Origin: JBFXAF01 sp050178915
Lineage (GTDB): Bacteria; Pseudomonadota; Alphaproteobacteria; Rhizobiales; Rhizobiaceae
Direction: 5' to 3'
Assembly: GCA_050178915.1 (NCBI GenBank)
Contig: JBFXFO010000001.1
Coordinates: forward strand, 1 to 64,000
Length of the DNA stretch: 64,000 bases
The notes under the pieces were generated by a model. The model was not told the origin of the DNA and made no database searches. It was given only the letters and a program-made list of their open reading frames with translations. Shown here piece after piece: positions 1-7,842 of the stretch. How positions within the stretch are numbered: position 1 is the stretch's first letter; the number at the start of each line of letters is the position of its first letter. Both the position numbers and the translations under genes were made by a program.

Positions 1-2
1 AC

Positions 3-671
3 GCCGAGAAGGCCGTCGCCGCGGCGCGCGCGGCGGGCCGGGTCTACATGGTCGGGCACGTGCTTCGCTTCCATCCTGCCTTCGAACAGCTGAAGGCGCT
101 GATCGACGCCGGCGAGCTGGGCGAGGTGCGCTACATCCACTCGCACCGGCTCGGCCTTGGCAAGTTCCACACCGAGAACGACGCGCTCTGGGATCTGGCG
201 CCGCACGATCTCTCGATGATCCTCGCGATCACCGGCACCGAGCCGACCGAAGTGCGCGGCGAGGGCGCGGCGGTGCTCGATCACCTGAGCGATTTCGCGC
301 ATCTGCACATGCGCTTCCCGAACGGCCTGCGCGGGCATCTGTTCGCCTCGCGGCTCAACCCCTATCGCGAGCGCCGGCTGACGGTCGTCGGCACCAAGGC
401 GATGGCCGTGTTCGACGATGTCGAGCCGTGGTCGCGCAAGCTCGCCATCTACCGGCACACGGTCTGGCAGGACAGCGGCGCGTGGGCGGCGACGCAGAAC
501 GAGCCGTCCTACGTGCCGGTGGCGGAAGGCATGCCGCTGACGCGCGAGCTGCAGCATTTCATGAGCTGCATCGAGACGCGCGCCGAGCCGCGCACGGGTG
601 GCGAGGAAGCGATCCGCGTGCTGCGCATCCTGACGACGGGCACGGTCGCGCATCTGTCCGGCGCGTCGTAG
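3..671 (+). CDS. Gfo/Idh/MocA family oxidoreductase, C-terminal part (5' end outside window)
   Basis: The reading frame is open from base 3 and has no start before an internal Met at 48, so the N-terminal NAD(P)-binding Rossmann domain lies upstream of the window. The visible 222 residues begin at the end of that domain with VGHVLRFHPAF, which resembles the family motif where the catalytic-region strand follows the EKP helix, and continue into the alpha/beta substrate-binding domain (WDLAPHDLSMI carries the conserved Asp and His). Proteins of this family oxidise or reduce sugars, inositols or nucleotide sugars. The conserved PHDLSMIL pattern resembles nucleotide-sugar 3-dehydrogenases, but the substrate cannot be fixed from this fragment. 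It converges on mnmA, with 21 bp between the stops. Confidence 0.85.
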   Translation, partial: AEKAVAAARAAGRVYMVGHVLRFHPAFEQLKALIDAGELGEVRYIHSHRLGLGKFHTENDALWDLAPHDLSMILAITGTEPTEVRGEGAAVLDHLSDFAHLHMRFPNGLRGHLFASRLNPYRERRLTVVGTKAMAVFDDVEPWSRKLAIYRHTVWQDSGAWAATQNEPSYVPVAEGMPLTRELQHFMSCIETRAEPRTGGEEAIRVLRILTTGTVAHLSGAS

Positions 672-692
672 AAGCGTTTCTCAGGTCCAGAA

Positions 693-1889
693 TTATTCGG
701 CGGCGACGGGTGCGGCCGCGAGGCGCGACAGCTGCGCCTCGGCGATGGCATCGCGCTCGGAGCGCTCGATGAAGCCGCCGCCGAGGACACGCGAATCGTC
801 GCTGTCGTCGGCGTAGAGCAAGCAGGCCTGGCCGGGCGCCACGCCACTCTCGCCATCGTCCAGATCGACGAAGACGGCGCCGTCGCGCTGATGCAGCACG
901 GCGGGGCGTGGAGGCCGCGTCGAGCGGACCTTGGCGAACAGCTCCAGCCCTTCCGGCGGGATCGCCGACAGCTCGACATCGCCGAGCCAGTTGACCGAAC
1001 GCAGATGCAGGCGGCGCGTCGCCAGCGCCTCGCGCGGGCCGACGACCACACGCGCGCGCGCCGCGTCGATGTGGATCACGTAGAGCGGCTCGCCCGATGC
1101 GATGCCGAGGCCGCGGCGCTGGCCGATCGTGTAATGCAGCACGCCTTCGTGGCGGCCCAGCACGCGCCCGTCGATGTGCACGATCTCGCCGGGGTTGGCG
1201 GCGGTCGGCTTCAGCCTGGCGATCAGGTCGGAATAACGGCCCTGCGGCACGAAGCAGATGTCCTGGCTGTCGGGCTTGGCTGCGACGGCCAGCCCCATCT
1301 GCTCGGCCATGCGGCGCACCTCCGCCTTCGGCCGGTCGCCGAGCGGGAAGCGCAGATAGTCGATCTGCTCCTGCGTCGTGGCGAAGAGGAAGTAACTCTG
1401 GTCGCGGTCGGCATCGACCGGGCGGTAGAGCGCCCTGTGACCGGACCTGGATGCGCCGTTCGGACGGCTGCGGATGTAGTGGCCGGTGGCCAGAGCTGCG
1501 GCGCCGAGATCGCGCGCGGTCTCCAGCAAATCGGCGAACTTGACCGTCTGGTTGCACGAAACGCACGGGATCGGCGTCTCGCCGGCGACATAGCTTTCAG
1601 CGAACGGGTCGATCACCGCCTTGCGGAAACGGTCCTCGTAGTCGAGCACGTAATGCGGGATGCCGAGCGTCTCGGCCACGCGCCGCGCATCGGCGATGTC
1701 GCGGCCGGCGCAGCACGAGCCCGCGCGGTGCGCCGCCGCGCCATGGTCGTAGAGCTGCAGCGTCACGCCCACGACGTCGTAGCCTTCGGCCTTCAGCAGG
1801 CCGGCCACAACGGAGGAATCGACGCCACCCGACATCGCGACGACGATGCGTGTGTCTGCGGGGCGTCCGGGCAGGTCGAGGCTGTTCAT
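693..1889 (-). CDS. mnmA: tRNA-specific 2-thiouridylase MnmA
   Basis: This cytoplasmic enzyme adenylates and thiolates U34 of tRNA Lys, Glu and Gln wobble positions. The PP-loop SGGVDSS is at residues 20-26. The two catalytic cysteines are visible in VSCN (C112) and SQDICF (C212), and the C-terminal beta-barrel region includes HYTIGQRRGLGI. From ATG at 1889 the protein is 398 aa, normal for alphaproteobacteria. An upstream in-frame extension of 30 residues is Arg/Pro-rich and unlike the family, so I rejected it. The gene is transcribed away from sciP, and the two share a 255-bp intergenic region. Confidence 0.97.
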   Translation of the reverse strand: MNSLDLPGRPADTRIVVAMSGGVDSSVVAGLLKAEGYDVVGVTLQLYDHGAAAHRAGSCCAGRDIADARRVAETLGIPHYVLDYEDRFRKAVIDPFAESYVAGETPIPCVSCNQTVKFADLLETARDLGAAALATGHYIRSRPNGASRSGHRALYRPVDADRDQSYFLFATTQEQIDYLRFPLGDRPKAEVRRMAEQMGLAVAAKPDSQDICFVPQGRYSDLIARLKPTAANPGEIVHIDGRVLGRHEGVLHYTIGQRRGLGIASGEPLYVIHIDAARARVVVGPREALATRRLHLRSVNWLGDVELSAIPPEGLELFAKVRSTRPPRPAVLHQRDGAVFVDLDDGESGVAPGQACLLYADDSDDSRVLGGGFIERSERDAIAEAQLSRLAAAPVAAE

Positions 1890-2144
1890 TCGCTTGCTGT
1901 TCAAGGGCTTATGGGTGCCGCGGCACCGTCTGGATATAGGCCAAGGGCCGCCCCGATGCCACCCCCGGCGCGGTCGCACCCGAACGGCCGCTCCGGCATC
2001 GTGTCAAATGCGAGGCAATCGCGCAGGACTTCGTTCAGCTTTGTTACCTATGGATTACAGGTGGTTTAGGCAAATCTTAAAGCTGCCCGCGTATGGTCAT
2101 GGGGATTGGGTCTCCAAGCGTTTGCGTTTCCTGTAGAGAGTATG
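1890..2144. promoter_or_regulatory. mnmA/sciP divergent intergenic region with a CtrA-like box
   Basis: This region separates the divergent mnmA and sciP starts. At 2044-2058 it contains TTAC-N7-TTAC, one mismatch per half from the CtrA consensus TTAA-N7-TTAA, and a further TTAA lies just downstream at about 2078. CtrA activates sciP in Caulobacter, so a CtrA box here is plausible. That is an inference from motif and context. I see no clear sigma-70 promoter. Confidence 0.35.
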
Positions 2145-2420
2145 ATGACCGATCTGGTTAGACCGCGCGTGAAGTATGTGATCGGCCCCGACGGGAGCCC
2201 GCTCACAATCGCCGATCTTCCTCCAACCAATACCCGCCGGTGGGTTATCCGCCGCAAGGCGGAAGTGGTCGCCGCGGTGCGGGGCGGTCTCCTGAGCCTC
2301 GAGGAAGCCTGTCAGCGCTACAAGCTGACGACCGAGGAATTCCTGTCCTGGCAGGCCTCGATCGACGAGTATGGCCTGGCCGGCCTGCGCACCACGCGCA
2401 TCCAGCAATACCGGCACTGA
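2145..2420 (+). CDS. sciP: CtrA inhibitor SciP (DUF1153)
   Basis: A 91-residue protein of the DUF1153 family, whose Caulobacter member SciP binds CtrA and blocks recruitment of RNA polymerase at CtrA promoters. The family hallmarks are nearly unbroken: VKYVIGPDGSPLT near the N-terminus, RRWVIRRKAEVVAAV (helix-turn-helix entry), LLSLEEACQRY, and the terminal GLAGLRTTRIQQYRH. Tandem ATGs occur at 2142 and 2145 behind AGAGAG, and either may be used. It stands near fliJ and ctrA, the usual alphaproteobacterial neighbourhood. Confidence 0.95.
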   Translation: MTDLVRPRVKYVIGPDGSPLTIADLPPTNTRRWVIRRKAEVVAAVRGGLLSLEEACQRYKLTTEEFLSWQASIDEYGLAGLRTTRIQQYRH

Positions 2421-2792
2421 TCTTCCGAATACTGCTCTGGTCTTGCGTCGAACCGGCCAGCCGCCGGCTCGATCGCGACAGCGTGCCGGCAGGCTGAGGA
2501 TCGCGCTGAAGCGGTAGGTCATGCTCCGCCGCTGATCGGACAGAGCACGGCGGGCCCTGTGGACAACGCCATCGAAAAGACGCCGAAGGCATCTGCCGGA
2601 ATTGCTGGATCCTGCCGATCAGCGGCGTGAACGCCGGCCAGCACGATGCCGGCCAGGCGCAATATCCCGACGATAATGAGGATGGTCGGTGTCCGAAGCC
2701 CCGCGACGATGACGTTCGTCATCATCGCAGGGGCGGGATCGCCACCTTGTGCCGGCTTGATCGGGACGGCCGGCTCGTCCCCGGTTTTCGCG
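2421..2792. other. Intergenic region between sciP and fliJ, no supported gene
   Basis: These 372 bp separate the convergent sciP and fliJ genes. A 68-codon minus-strand frame (2519-2725) has a hydrophobic stretch near residues 11-30, but it has no recognisable family or ribosome binding site, so I do not call it. Its start overlaps an imperfect 11-bp inverted repeat (2704-2714 and 2717-2727, one mismatch, TT spacer), which is hairpin-capable and of unknown meaning. Confidence 0.4.
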
Positions 2793-3164
2793 TCAGGCGA
2801 GGGCGGCGCGCCCGATGTCGGCGTCGCGAGCCTTGACGTCGCGTGACTCCAGCATTTCTGCCTTGGAAAGCTCCGCTTCAGCTTCGGAGAGTAGGGATTC
2901 GGCGTTCTTTTTCTGGACCGCGAGATCGGCCTGTGAGTTCTTCAGATTGTCACGGCGCAGTCGCGCGGCCTTGGCGAAGGTCGGATAGGCGAAGTGATTG
3001 ATGTCGGTAATCCCGGATTTCCTCTCCTCGGACCCGATCTGCGCATCGAGTTCATTCGCCATCCGCTCGAATTCGCCGATCATCAGATCGAGTTGCGCCA
3101 GCTGGCGGCGCTTCTCGTTCACCTGAAACTGCTTGAGCCTGACGAGGTTTTCTCGTGACTTCAT
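2793..3164 (-). CDS. fliJ: Flagellar export chaperone FliJ
   Basis: A 123-aa, highly charged and almost entirely helical protein with heptad-like spacing, of the length and character of FliJ. FliJ is the central coiled coil of the flagellar type III export ATPase and interacts with FliI and FlhA. The opening MKSRENLVRLKQFQVNEKRRQL is typical of rhizobial FliJ. No fliI is present in this window, so the gene is separated from its ATPase partner. It is divergent from ctrA, consistent with the cell-cycle control of flagellar genes in this class. Function is assigned from length, coiled coil and neighbourhood rather than from a catalytic motif. Confidence 0.75.
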   Translation of the reverse strand: MKSRENLVRLKQFQVNEKRRQLAQLDLMIGEFERMANELDAQIGSEERKSGITDINHFAYPTFAKAARLRRDNLKNSQADLAVQKKNAESLLSEAEAELSKAEMLESRDVKARDADIGRAALA

Positions 3165-3598
3165 GACTCGCTACTCCACACACTAATACGCACGCCAGGA
3201 TCGATCCCCATCGATCCCCCGAGGCGGCACCCCCCTCGGCATGCCCGTGGCCAACCGGCACTCAAACTTTCCGGCGGCCGGTAACCATTCGTTTACGGGC
3301 ATTGTTAATCATACGCGGCAGGACTTAAGGCGCGGTAAAAAAGCCAGCCTGGCCGAGCGAAAAGCGAACGGTGAGTCGGAAGCGTCGCTTGGCCGGGTTT
3401 GTTAAAGTGCCGTGTATGAGCCGTCTTGGCGGATTCGCGTTGAGATTCAAACGAATGTGGTCACACGTTGTAGAACCTGACGGGACTTGCAGAGGCAAAA
3501 TAGGTTTTGTTAACCATTCGGTGGCAGCCTCCGATTCAGGCAATCACTGCTCCGGCGCACAGAAGGCTCGCGCCCGGTCGGCAGAGAAGGGGACTTAA
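3165..3598. promoter_or_regulatory. fliJ/ctrA divergent control region with GANTC and CtrA-like half-sites
   Basis: Five GANTC sites (CcrM methylation target) lie at 3165-3169, 3373-3377, 3432-3436, 3444-3448 and 3533-3537. TTAA half-sites occur at 3305-3308, 3402-3405 and 3510-3513. The decamer TAACCATTCG occurs twice (3282-3291 and 3511-3520). The first copy is part of GTAA-N7-TTTA, which is close to TTAA-N7-TTAA. Such sites fit CcrM-dependent and CtrA-autoregulated ctrA promoters known from Caulobacter and rhizobia. No other gene is supported here. Confidence 0.6.
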
Positions 3599-4294
3599 AT
3601 GCGCGTTCTGCTGATTGAAGACGACAGTGCGACCGCACAGAGCATCGAGCTGATGCTGAAGTCGGAGAGCTTCAATGTCTACACGACCGACCTCGGCGAG
3701 GACGGCGTCGACCTTGGCAAGATCTACGACTACGACATCATCCTGCTCGACCTGAACCTCCCCGACATCTCCGGCTACGAAGTGCTGCGCACGCTGCGCC
3801 TCTCGAAGGTGAAGACGCCGATCCTGATTCTCTCGGGCATGGCCGGCATCGAGGACAAGGTGCGCGGCCTGGTCTTCGGCGCCGACGACTACATGACCAA
3901 GCCGTTCCACAAGGATGAGCTGGTCGCCCGCATCCATGCCATCGTGCGCCGCTCGAAGGGCCACGCCCAGTCGGTCATCTCGACCGGCGACCTGATCGTG
4001 AACCTCGACGCCAAGACCGTCGAGGTCGGCGGCCAGCGCGTTCACCTGACGGGCAAGGAATACCAGATGCTGGAGCTGCTTTCGCTCCGCAAGGGCACGA
4101 CGCTTACCAAGGAAATGTTCCTCAACCACCTCTATGGCGGCATGGACGAGCCGGAACTGAAGATCATCGACGTCTTCATCTGCAAGCTGCGCAAGAAGCT
4201 TGACGCCGCGTCCGGCGGCCAGAACTACATCGAAACGGTATGGGGTCGCGGCTACGTGCTGCGCGAGCCGGAAGAAATCCGCGAAAGCGCCTGA
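3599..4294 (+). CDS. ctrA: Cell-cycle master response regulator CtrA
   Basis: A 231-aa OmpR-type DNA-binding response regulator. The receiver domain has the acidic pocket E7-D8-D9, phospho-acceptor D51 in LLDLNLPDISGYEVL, and the conserved Lys in MTKPFHKDEL. A winged-helix domain follows, ending in IETVWGRGYVLREP. The sequence pattern is that of alphaproteobacterial CtrA, which controls replication initiation, cell division and flagellar genes and is phosphorylated via CckA-ChpT. ChpT is encoded nearby on the other strand. The long promoter region with GANTC sites supports cell-cycle regulation. The C-terminus is slightly degenerate (EIRESA) compared with the Ala-Ala tail used for ClpXP turnover in Caulobacter. 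Confidence 0.98.
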   Translation: MRVLLIEDDSATAQSIELMLKSESFNVYTTDLGEDGVDLGKIYDYDIILLDLNLPDISGYEVLRTLRLSKVKTPILILSGMAGIEDKVRGLVFGADDYMTKPFHKDELVARIHAIVRRSKGHAQSVISTGDLIVNLDAKTVEVGGQRVHLTGKEYQMLELLSLRKGTTLTKEMFLNHLYGGMDEPELKIIDVFICKLRKKLDAASGGQNYIETVWGRGYVLREPEEIRESA

Positions 4295-4327
4295 CACCGG
4301 CAATCGCCAATCGGACGGAAGATCTTC

Positions 4328-4360
4328 AGCGGCTTGCGCTCCTCGCGCAGGCCGCTTTCG
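4328..4360 (+). terminator. Terminator-like hairpin after ctrA
   Basis: An 11-bp stem (4328-4338 with 4346-4356, one G-T wobble) closes a 7-nt loop and is followed by only a short T stretch. It sits between the convergent ctrA and receiver genes. Confidence 0.5.
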
Positions 4361-4376
4361 CGTCTCGACCGCCGAA

Positions 4377-4745
4377 CTAGGCGGCCTTGCTGAAATGGCG
4401 GAAGCGTTCCAGCAGCTGCGGGCGGTTGAACGGCTTCAGCAGGTAGCCTTGGGCGCCGGCGCGCTTGGCGCGCATGATGGCGCCGATATCGACCTCGATC
4501 ATGCTGATCACGATCTGCGGCTTCACCGCCGCCGGGATCGCGCGGATGCGGCGGATAAAATCCTCGGCCGGCATGTCGGGCAGCCCGGTGTCGACGACGA
4601 TGACTTCCGGCATGTCGATCGAGCACATGTCGAGCGCCTGCTCGGCGCTGTCGGCCTCGATGACCATCATGTCCGGGCCGCCGAGAATGCGCTTGGCGAC
4701 CTTCCGGATGACGCTGGAATCGTCGACGAACATGCAGCGCTTCAT
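4377..4745 (-). CDS. Single-domain CheY-like response regulator next to ctrA/chpT
   Basis: A 122-aa stand-alone receiver. Acidic residues D8-D9 and phospho-acceptor D52 (VVDTGLPDMPAEDF) are present, with S81 at the Thr/Ser switch position and K104 in LLKPFNRP. There is no output domain. It is not CpdR-like or DivK-like in sequence. It lies 135 bp downstream of chpT on the same strand and converges on ctrA, so a role in the ChpT phosphorelay or in a CckA-linked branch is a reasonable guess, with no direct evidence. The spacing would allow a separate promoter. Confidence 0.85.
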   Translation of the reverse strand: MKRCMFVDDSSVIRKVAKRILGGPDMMVIEADSAEQALDMCSIDMPEVIVVDTGLPDMPAEDFIRRIRAIPAAVKPQIVISMIEVDIGAIMRAKRAGAQGYLLKPFNRPQLLERFRHFSKAA

Positions 4746-4880
4746 AGCCAGGGCCCTCCGCCGAGGCCCGTCAATGTCGAGGCCATCGTTCGAAGCACCC
4801 TAGGCGGGTTTTCTAAACATCCGGGAAAGGGGAAAGGTAAATAGCAGGATACCGTCGCCCAGAGCCGCGCGGCCGAAGCC

Positions 4881-5510
4881 TCATGCCGCGGTGAACACCA
4901 CTTCCTCGGCGTTGGCGCGGATCGCGATCGTCATGCCCGCCTCGCGTGACAGCAGCAGCGTGTAATAGGGCTGCACCGAATGCGCGTCGATCGGCTCTTC
5001 CGGCTTGTTGCCGGAATGAAGTTCGAGGAATTTCGGCGGAACGCGCACCATCGGCCCAGCGGCAGCGAGCGTGAACTTCGGCGCCGTCTCCAGGTCCTCC
5101 AGCGTGACCGTGATCTTGCCACCGCGCGGAATGGCGCCGATCGACACCAGGATCAGGTTCAGCAGCAGCTTCACCTTGTTCTTCGGCAGCAGTGCGCGCT
5201 TGCCGTTCCAGACCAGCTCGGGCTTCTCGTTCTTCAGAAAGGCGGTCGCCACCTGCTCGGCGTCGCCGGTGTCGATCTGCATGCCGGCCGAGCCGGCGGC
5301 GCCGAAGGCGATGCGCGCGAACTGCAGGCGCGCCGACGCATTGCGCGCCGAGGTGCGGATCAGCGCCATGGCGTCCTCGTCGGCGCCGCCTTCGTCGAGG
5401 AGTTCGAGGCCATTGTTGATGGCGCCGACCGGCGAGATGATGTCATGGCAGACGCGGCTGCACAGAAGCGCCGCAAGGTCCGATGCGGACAGGGTGAAGG
5501 TCTCGGGCAT
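4881..5510 (-). CDS. chpT: Histidine phosphotransferase ChpT
   Basis: A 209-aa protein of the ChpT family. It passes phosphate from the hybrid kinase CckA to CtrA and CpdR. The phosphorylated helix is clear: LLCSRVCHDIISPVGAI with H22 and the adjacent Asp. A degenerate HATPase-like domain follows, lacking ATP-binding N and G boxes (KVKLLLNLILVSIGAIPRGG). The start at 5510 (MPETFTL) is chosen because the in-frame extension to 5555 has no family character. The proximity to ctrA links relay and target in one locus. Confidence 0.95.
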   Translation of the reverse strand: MPETFTLSASDLAALLCSRVCHDIISPVGAINNGLELLDEGGADEDAMALIRTSARNASARLQFARIAFGAAGSAGMQIDTGDAEQVATAFLKNEKPELVWNGKRALLPKNKVKLLLNLILVSIGAIPRGGKITVTLEDLETAPKFTLAAAGPMVRVPPKFLELHSGNKPEEPIDAHSVQPYYTLLLSREAGMTIAIRANAEEVVFTAA

Positions 5511-5824
5511 GGCAGTCTCCGCATCGAACCGCGGCCATGCGGCCGGGCGAATCACCAGTCAACTATAGCACCCAGCGTGACATCGACCGCCCCCCGTATG
5601 AAACCAACGCAGGGTCGCACATCCGTTTTCCCAAAGTTGCGCGCGATCGCAAGCATCCGGCGGCTGGCGCCCGGTCATCGTGCGGCCATCATCCCGTGCT
5701 TGGTTAACACTTGGAAAACGATTGACGCCTACCGTGCGCCGATCGGAGCTGCAAACGCTGCCGGAAAAGAGCGGCGATGCACTCGGGGCGTCCAGCGGAA
5801 ACCGCTCCCGATGGAGATGGAAGC
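5511..5824. other. chpT/eipA divergent intergenic region
   Basis: These 314 bp separate the divergent chpT and eipA starts and must carry both promoters. A TTAAC occurs near 5704. I find no gene, strong hairpin or repeat. Confidence 0.5.
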
Positions 5825-6403
5825 ATGTTCGCCAGACTGATCAATCATCGCCTTGGCAAGGCCATTGCCGTCGCTGCAGCGATCGTCGCCAGCGTCGCGA
5901 TGTCGCCGGCTGCGCGCGCGCAGGAATACACCGCGCAGGAAATCGTGGATTCGGGCCATCGGTTCTTTGGCTCCACCTCAGGCAGCCTTGCGACGCTGCT
6001 CGAAAAGGCGTTCGCCTCGCACGGCCTGCCGAACGGCTACGTGCTCGGCGAGGAGGGCTCGGGCGCTTTCGTCGGTGGTCTGACCTATGGCGAGGGCACG
6101 CTCTACACCAAGAACGCGGGCGACCATCGCGTCTTCTGGCAGGGGCCTTCGATCGGCTGGGATTTCGGCGGTACCGGGTCGCGCACCATGATGCTGGTCT
6201 ACGATCTGGACGACGTGTCGGGCCTCTATGGCCGCTTCGCCGGCGTGTCCGGCTCGGCCTATGCGGTCGCCGGTCTCGGCTTCCATGTCCTGAAACGCAA
6301 GAACGTGCTGCTGGTGCCGATCCGCACCGGCGTCGGTGCCCGTCTCGGCGTGAATGTCGGCTACCTCAAGCTGACCGACAAGCCGACCTGGAATCCCTTC
6401 TGA
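5825..6403 (+). CDS. eipA: Envelope integrity protein EipA (DUF1134)
   Basis: A 192-aa periplasmic protein. A signal peptide with hydrophobic core AVAAAIVASVAM and cleavage site after ARA (about residue 32) is followed by the DUF1134 domain: EYTAQEIVDSGHRFFG, a Gly-rich lipocalin-like beta region (IGWDFGGTGSRTMMLVY) and GVGARLGVNVGYLK near the end. In Brucella the family member EipA is needed for envelope integrity. The start at 5825 is preferred over an upstream in-frame ATG at 5777 because it places the signal peptide at the N-terminus. Confidence 0.93.
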   Translation: MFARLINHRLGKAIAVAAAIVASVAMSPAARAQEYTAQEIVDSGHRFFGSTSGSLATLLEKAFASHGLPNGYVLGEEGSGAFVGGLTYGEGTLYTKNAGDHRVFWQGPSIGWDFGGTGSRTMMLVYDLDDVSGLYGRFAGVSGSAYAVAGLGFHVLKRKNVLLVPIRTGVGARLGVNVGYLKLTDKPTWNPF

Positions 6404-6436
6404 CCGCGGCCGGCTGACCGCTCCGGTCACGCTTGA

Positions 6437-6465
6437 GCGCCGGTACGCTTTCGTCATACCGGCGC
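6437..6465 (+). terminator. Hairpin after eipA
   Basis: A perfect 9-bp stem (6437-6445 with 6457-6465) has an 11-nt loop. There is no T tract, so it may be a weak terminator or an mRNA-protecting hairpin. Confidence 0.45.
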
Positions 6466-6524
6466 CTGCTCCTTAAGGTTAAGATTGGGTTGCTTTCCGC
6501 GGCACTGGCTAGGACCGGTGCCGC

Positions 6525-7835
6525 ATGGCACATAGTTCAATCGCAACCTCCTTCGCCAAGGGGCCGGCAGGCGTGATTCAGTCCATCCTGTTCTTTTCGC
6601 TCGGTTTTCTCTGCGCTGGTTTCCTCGCGCTCATGGTCGCGCCGGCGATCTGGCGGCGCGCGGTCGCGCTCACGCGCAAGCGCATCGAGGCTTCGGTGCC
6701 GCTGTCGCTGGGCGAAATCCAGGCCGACAAGGACCGCATGCGCGCCGAGTTCGCGATGTCGACGCGGCGTCTCGAGATGAGCATCAAGGCGTTTCGCGAG
6801 AAGGCGGCGGCGCAGGTCATCGAGATCAACCGCAATCGCGAGGAGCTGAAGCGGCTCACCGGCGAGCGCAAGGAAAAGAACCAGGCGATCTCCGAGATCG
6901 AGAGCAAGGGCAGCGAGCTGCGCGCGGAGCTGCGGCAGAAGGAAGAGCAGCTTGAACGCCTGCTCGTCCGCCTCGATGAGACGGACCGCGCGCTGGAAGA
7001 GCGCGCGCTGGAGATCGACCGGCTCGGCCGCATGTACGACGAGGCCGCGCTCTCCTCCAGCAACCGCCAGATCGAGCTGGTGTCGCGCGAGACCGAAGTC
7101 GAGCGGCTCGCCGGCGACGTCTCGGTGCTGCGCGACCAGCGCAAGGACATGGACCGCCGGCTCGGCGAGATCGCTGCCGAGAACAAGTCGCTGAAGGAAG
7201 CGCTGAAGAACGAGAAGAAGCGCGCGCTCGACCTCGAGAAGAAGTCCGAGCGGCTGATGGGCACGCTCTCCGACCGCGAGGACAAGCTCGACCGCGCCGA
7301 AAAGGAATCCGGTCGCCTGCGCGAGCAGGTGCGCGGCACCTCGGGCCTGGAGAGCGATCTCGACGCGCAGCTGACCGAGGCACAGGGCGAGCGGCTGAAG
7401 CTGGAGGCGCAGGTCGCCGATCTGACGCTGCAGATGTCGACGCTGCTCTCGGGCGCCAGGGGCGCCGATGTCGAGAAGGCGATGGGCGTGCTCAACGAAG
7501 ATCGCGGCCGGCTGGAAGAGCGGCTCACCACGCTTGTGCGCGAGAACAAGAAGCTGCGCGCCGATCTTTCCGTCTACGAGCGCCTGAAGTCCGAAGGCTG
7601 GGACGACGAGCGGCGCGAGAATGCCCTGCTGCGCGAGCAGATCAACGATCTCGCCGCCGAGGTGGTGAACCTGACCTCCGCGCTGGACGGTCCGGAATCG
7701 CCGATCCGCAAGGTCATCTCCGATTCCGTCGAGCGGGCGGCGGGCGATCCGCAGAGCAAGATCACCAGTCTTGCCGACCGCGTGCGCACGCTGCAGAAGG
7801 CCGCCGCCACGAGCGAGCAGCCGGTCTCCCAGTAG
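6525..7835 (+). CDS. Membrane-anchored long coiled-coil protein of unknown function
   Basis: A 436-aa protein with one N-terminal transmembrane helix (about residues 18-40, IQSILFFSLGFLCAGFLALM). A very long charged coiled coil follows, spanning roughly residues 55-360 with Glu/Arg/Leu heptads. The C-terminal tail is short and less charged. The topology suggests inner-membrane anchoring with a cytoplasmic rod. The family looks conserved in Rhizobiales but I know no assigned function. A role as scaffold or cell-shape factor is speculation. It lies between eipA and a convergent rRNA methyltransferase gene, with only 7 bp to the latter's stop. Confidence 0.85.
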   Translation: MAHSSIATSFAKGPAGVIQSILFFSLGFLCAGFLALMVAPAIWRRAVALTRKRIEASVPLSLGEIQADKDRMRAEFAMSTRRLEMSIKAFREKAAAQVIEINRNREELKRLTGERKEKNQAISEIESKGSELRAELRQKEEQLERLLVRLDETDRALEERALEIDRLGRMYDEAALSSSNRQIELVSRETEVERLAGDVSVLRDQRKDMDRRLGEIAAENKSLKEALKNEKKRALDLEKKSERLMGTLSDREDKLDRAEKESGRLREQVRGTSGLESDLDAQLTEAQGERLKLEAQVADLTLQMSTLLSGARGADVEKAMGVLNEDRGRLEERLTTLVRENKKLRADLSVYERLKSEGWDDERRENALLREQINDLAAEVVNLTSALDGPESPIRKVISDSVERAAGDPQSKITSLADRVRTLQKAAATSEQPVSQ

Positions 7836-7842
7836 GTCCTGC

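Noticed and set aside
2519..2725. A 68-codon minus-strand frame with a hydrophobic stretch between sciP and fliJ
   Set aside because: No ribosome binding site, no recognisable family, and its composition fits read-through noise; kept only as a remark.
3371..3598. A 75-codon plus-strand frame in the ctrA promoter
   Set aside because: It overlaps all the GANTC and CtrA-like sites and lacks any family signature.
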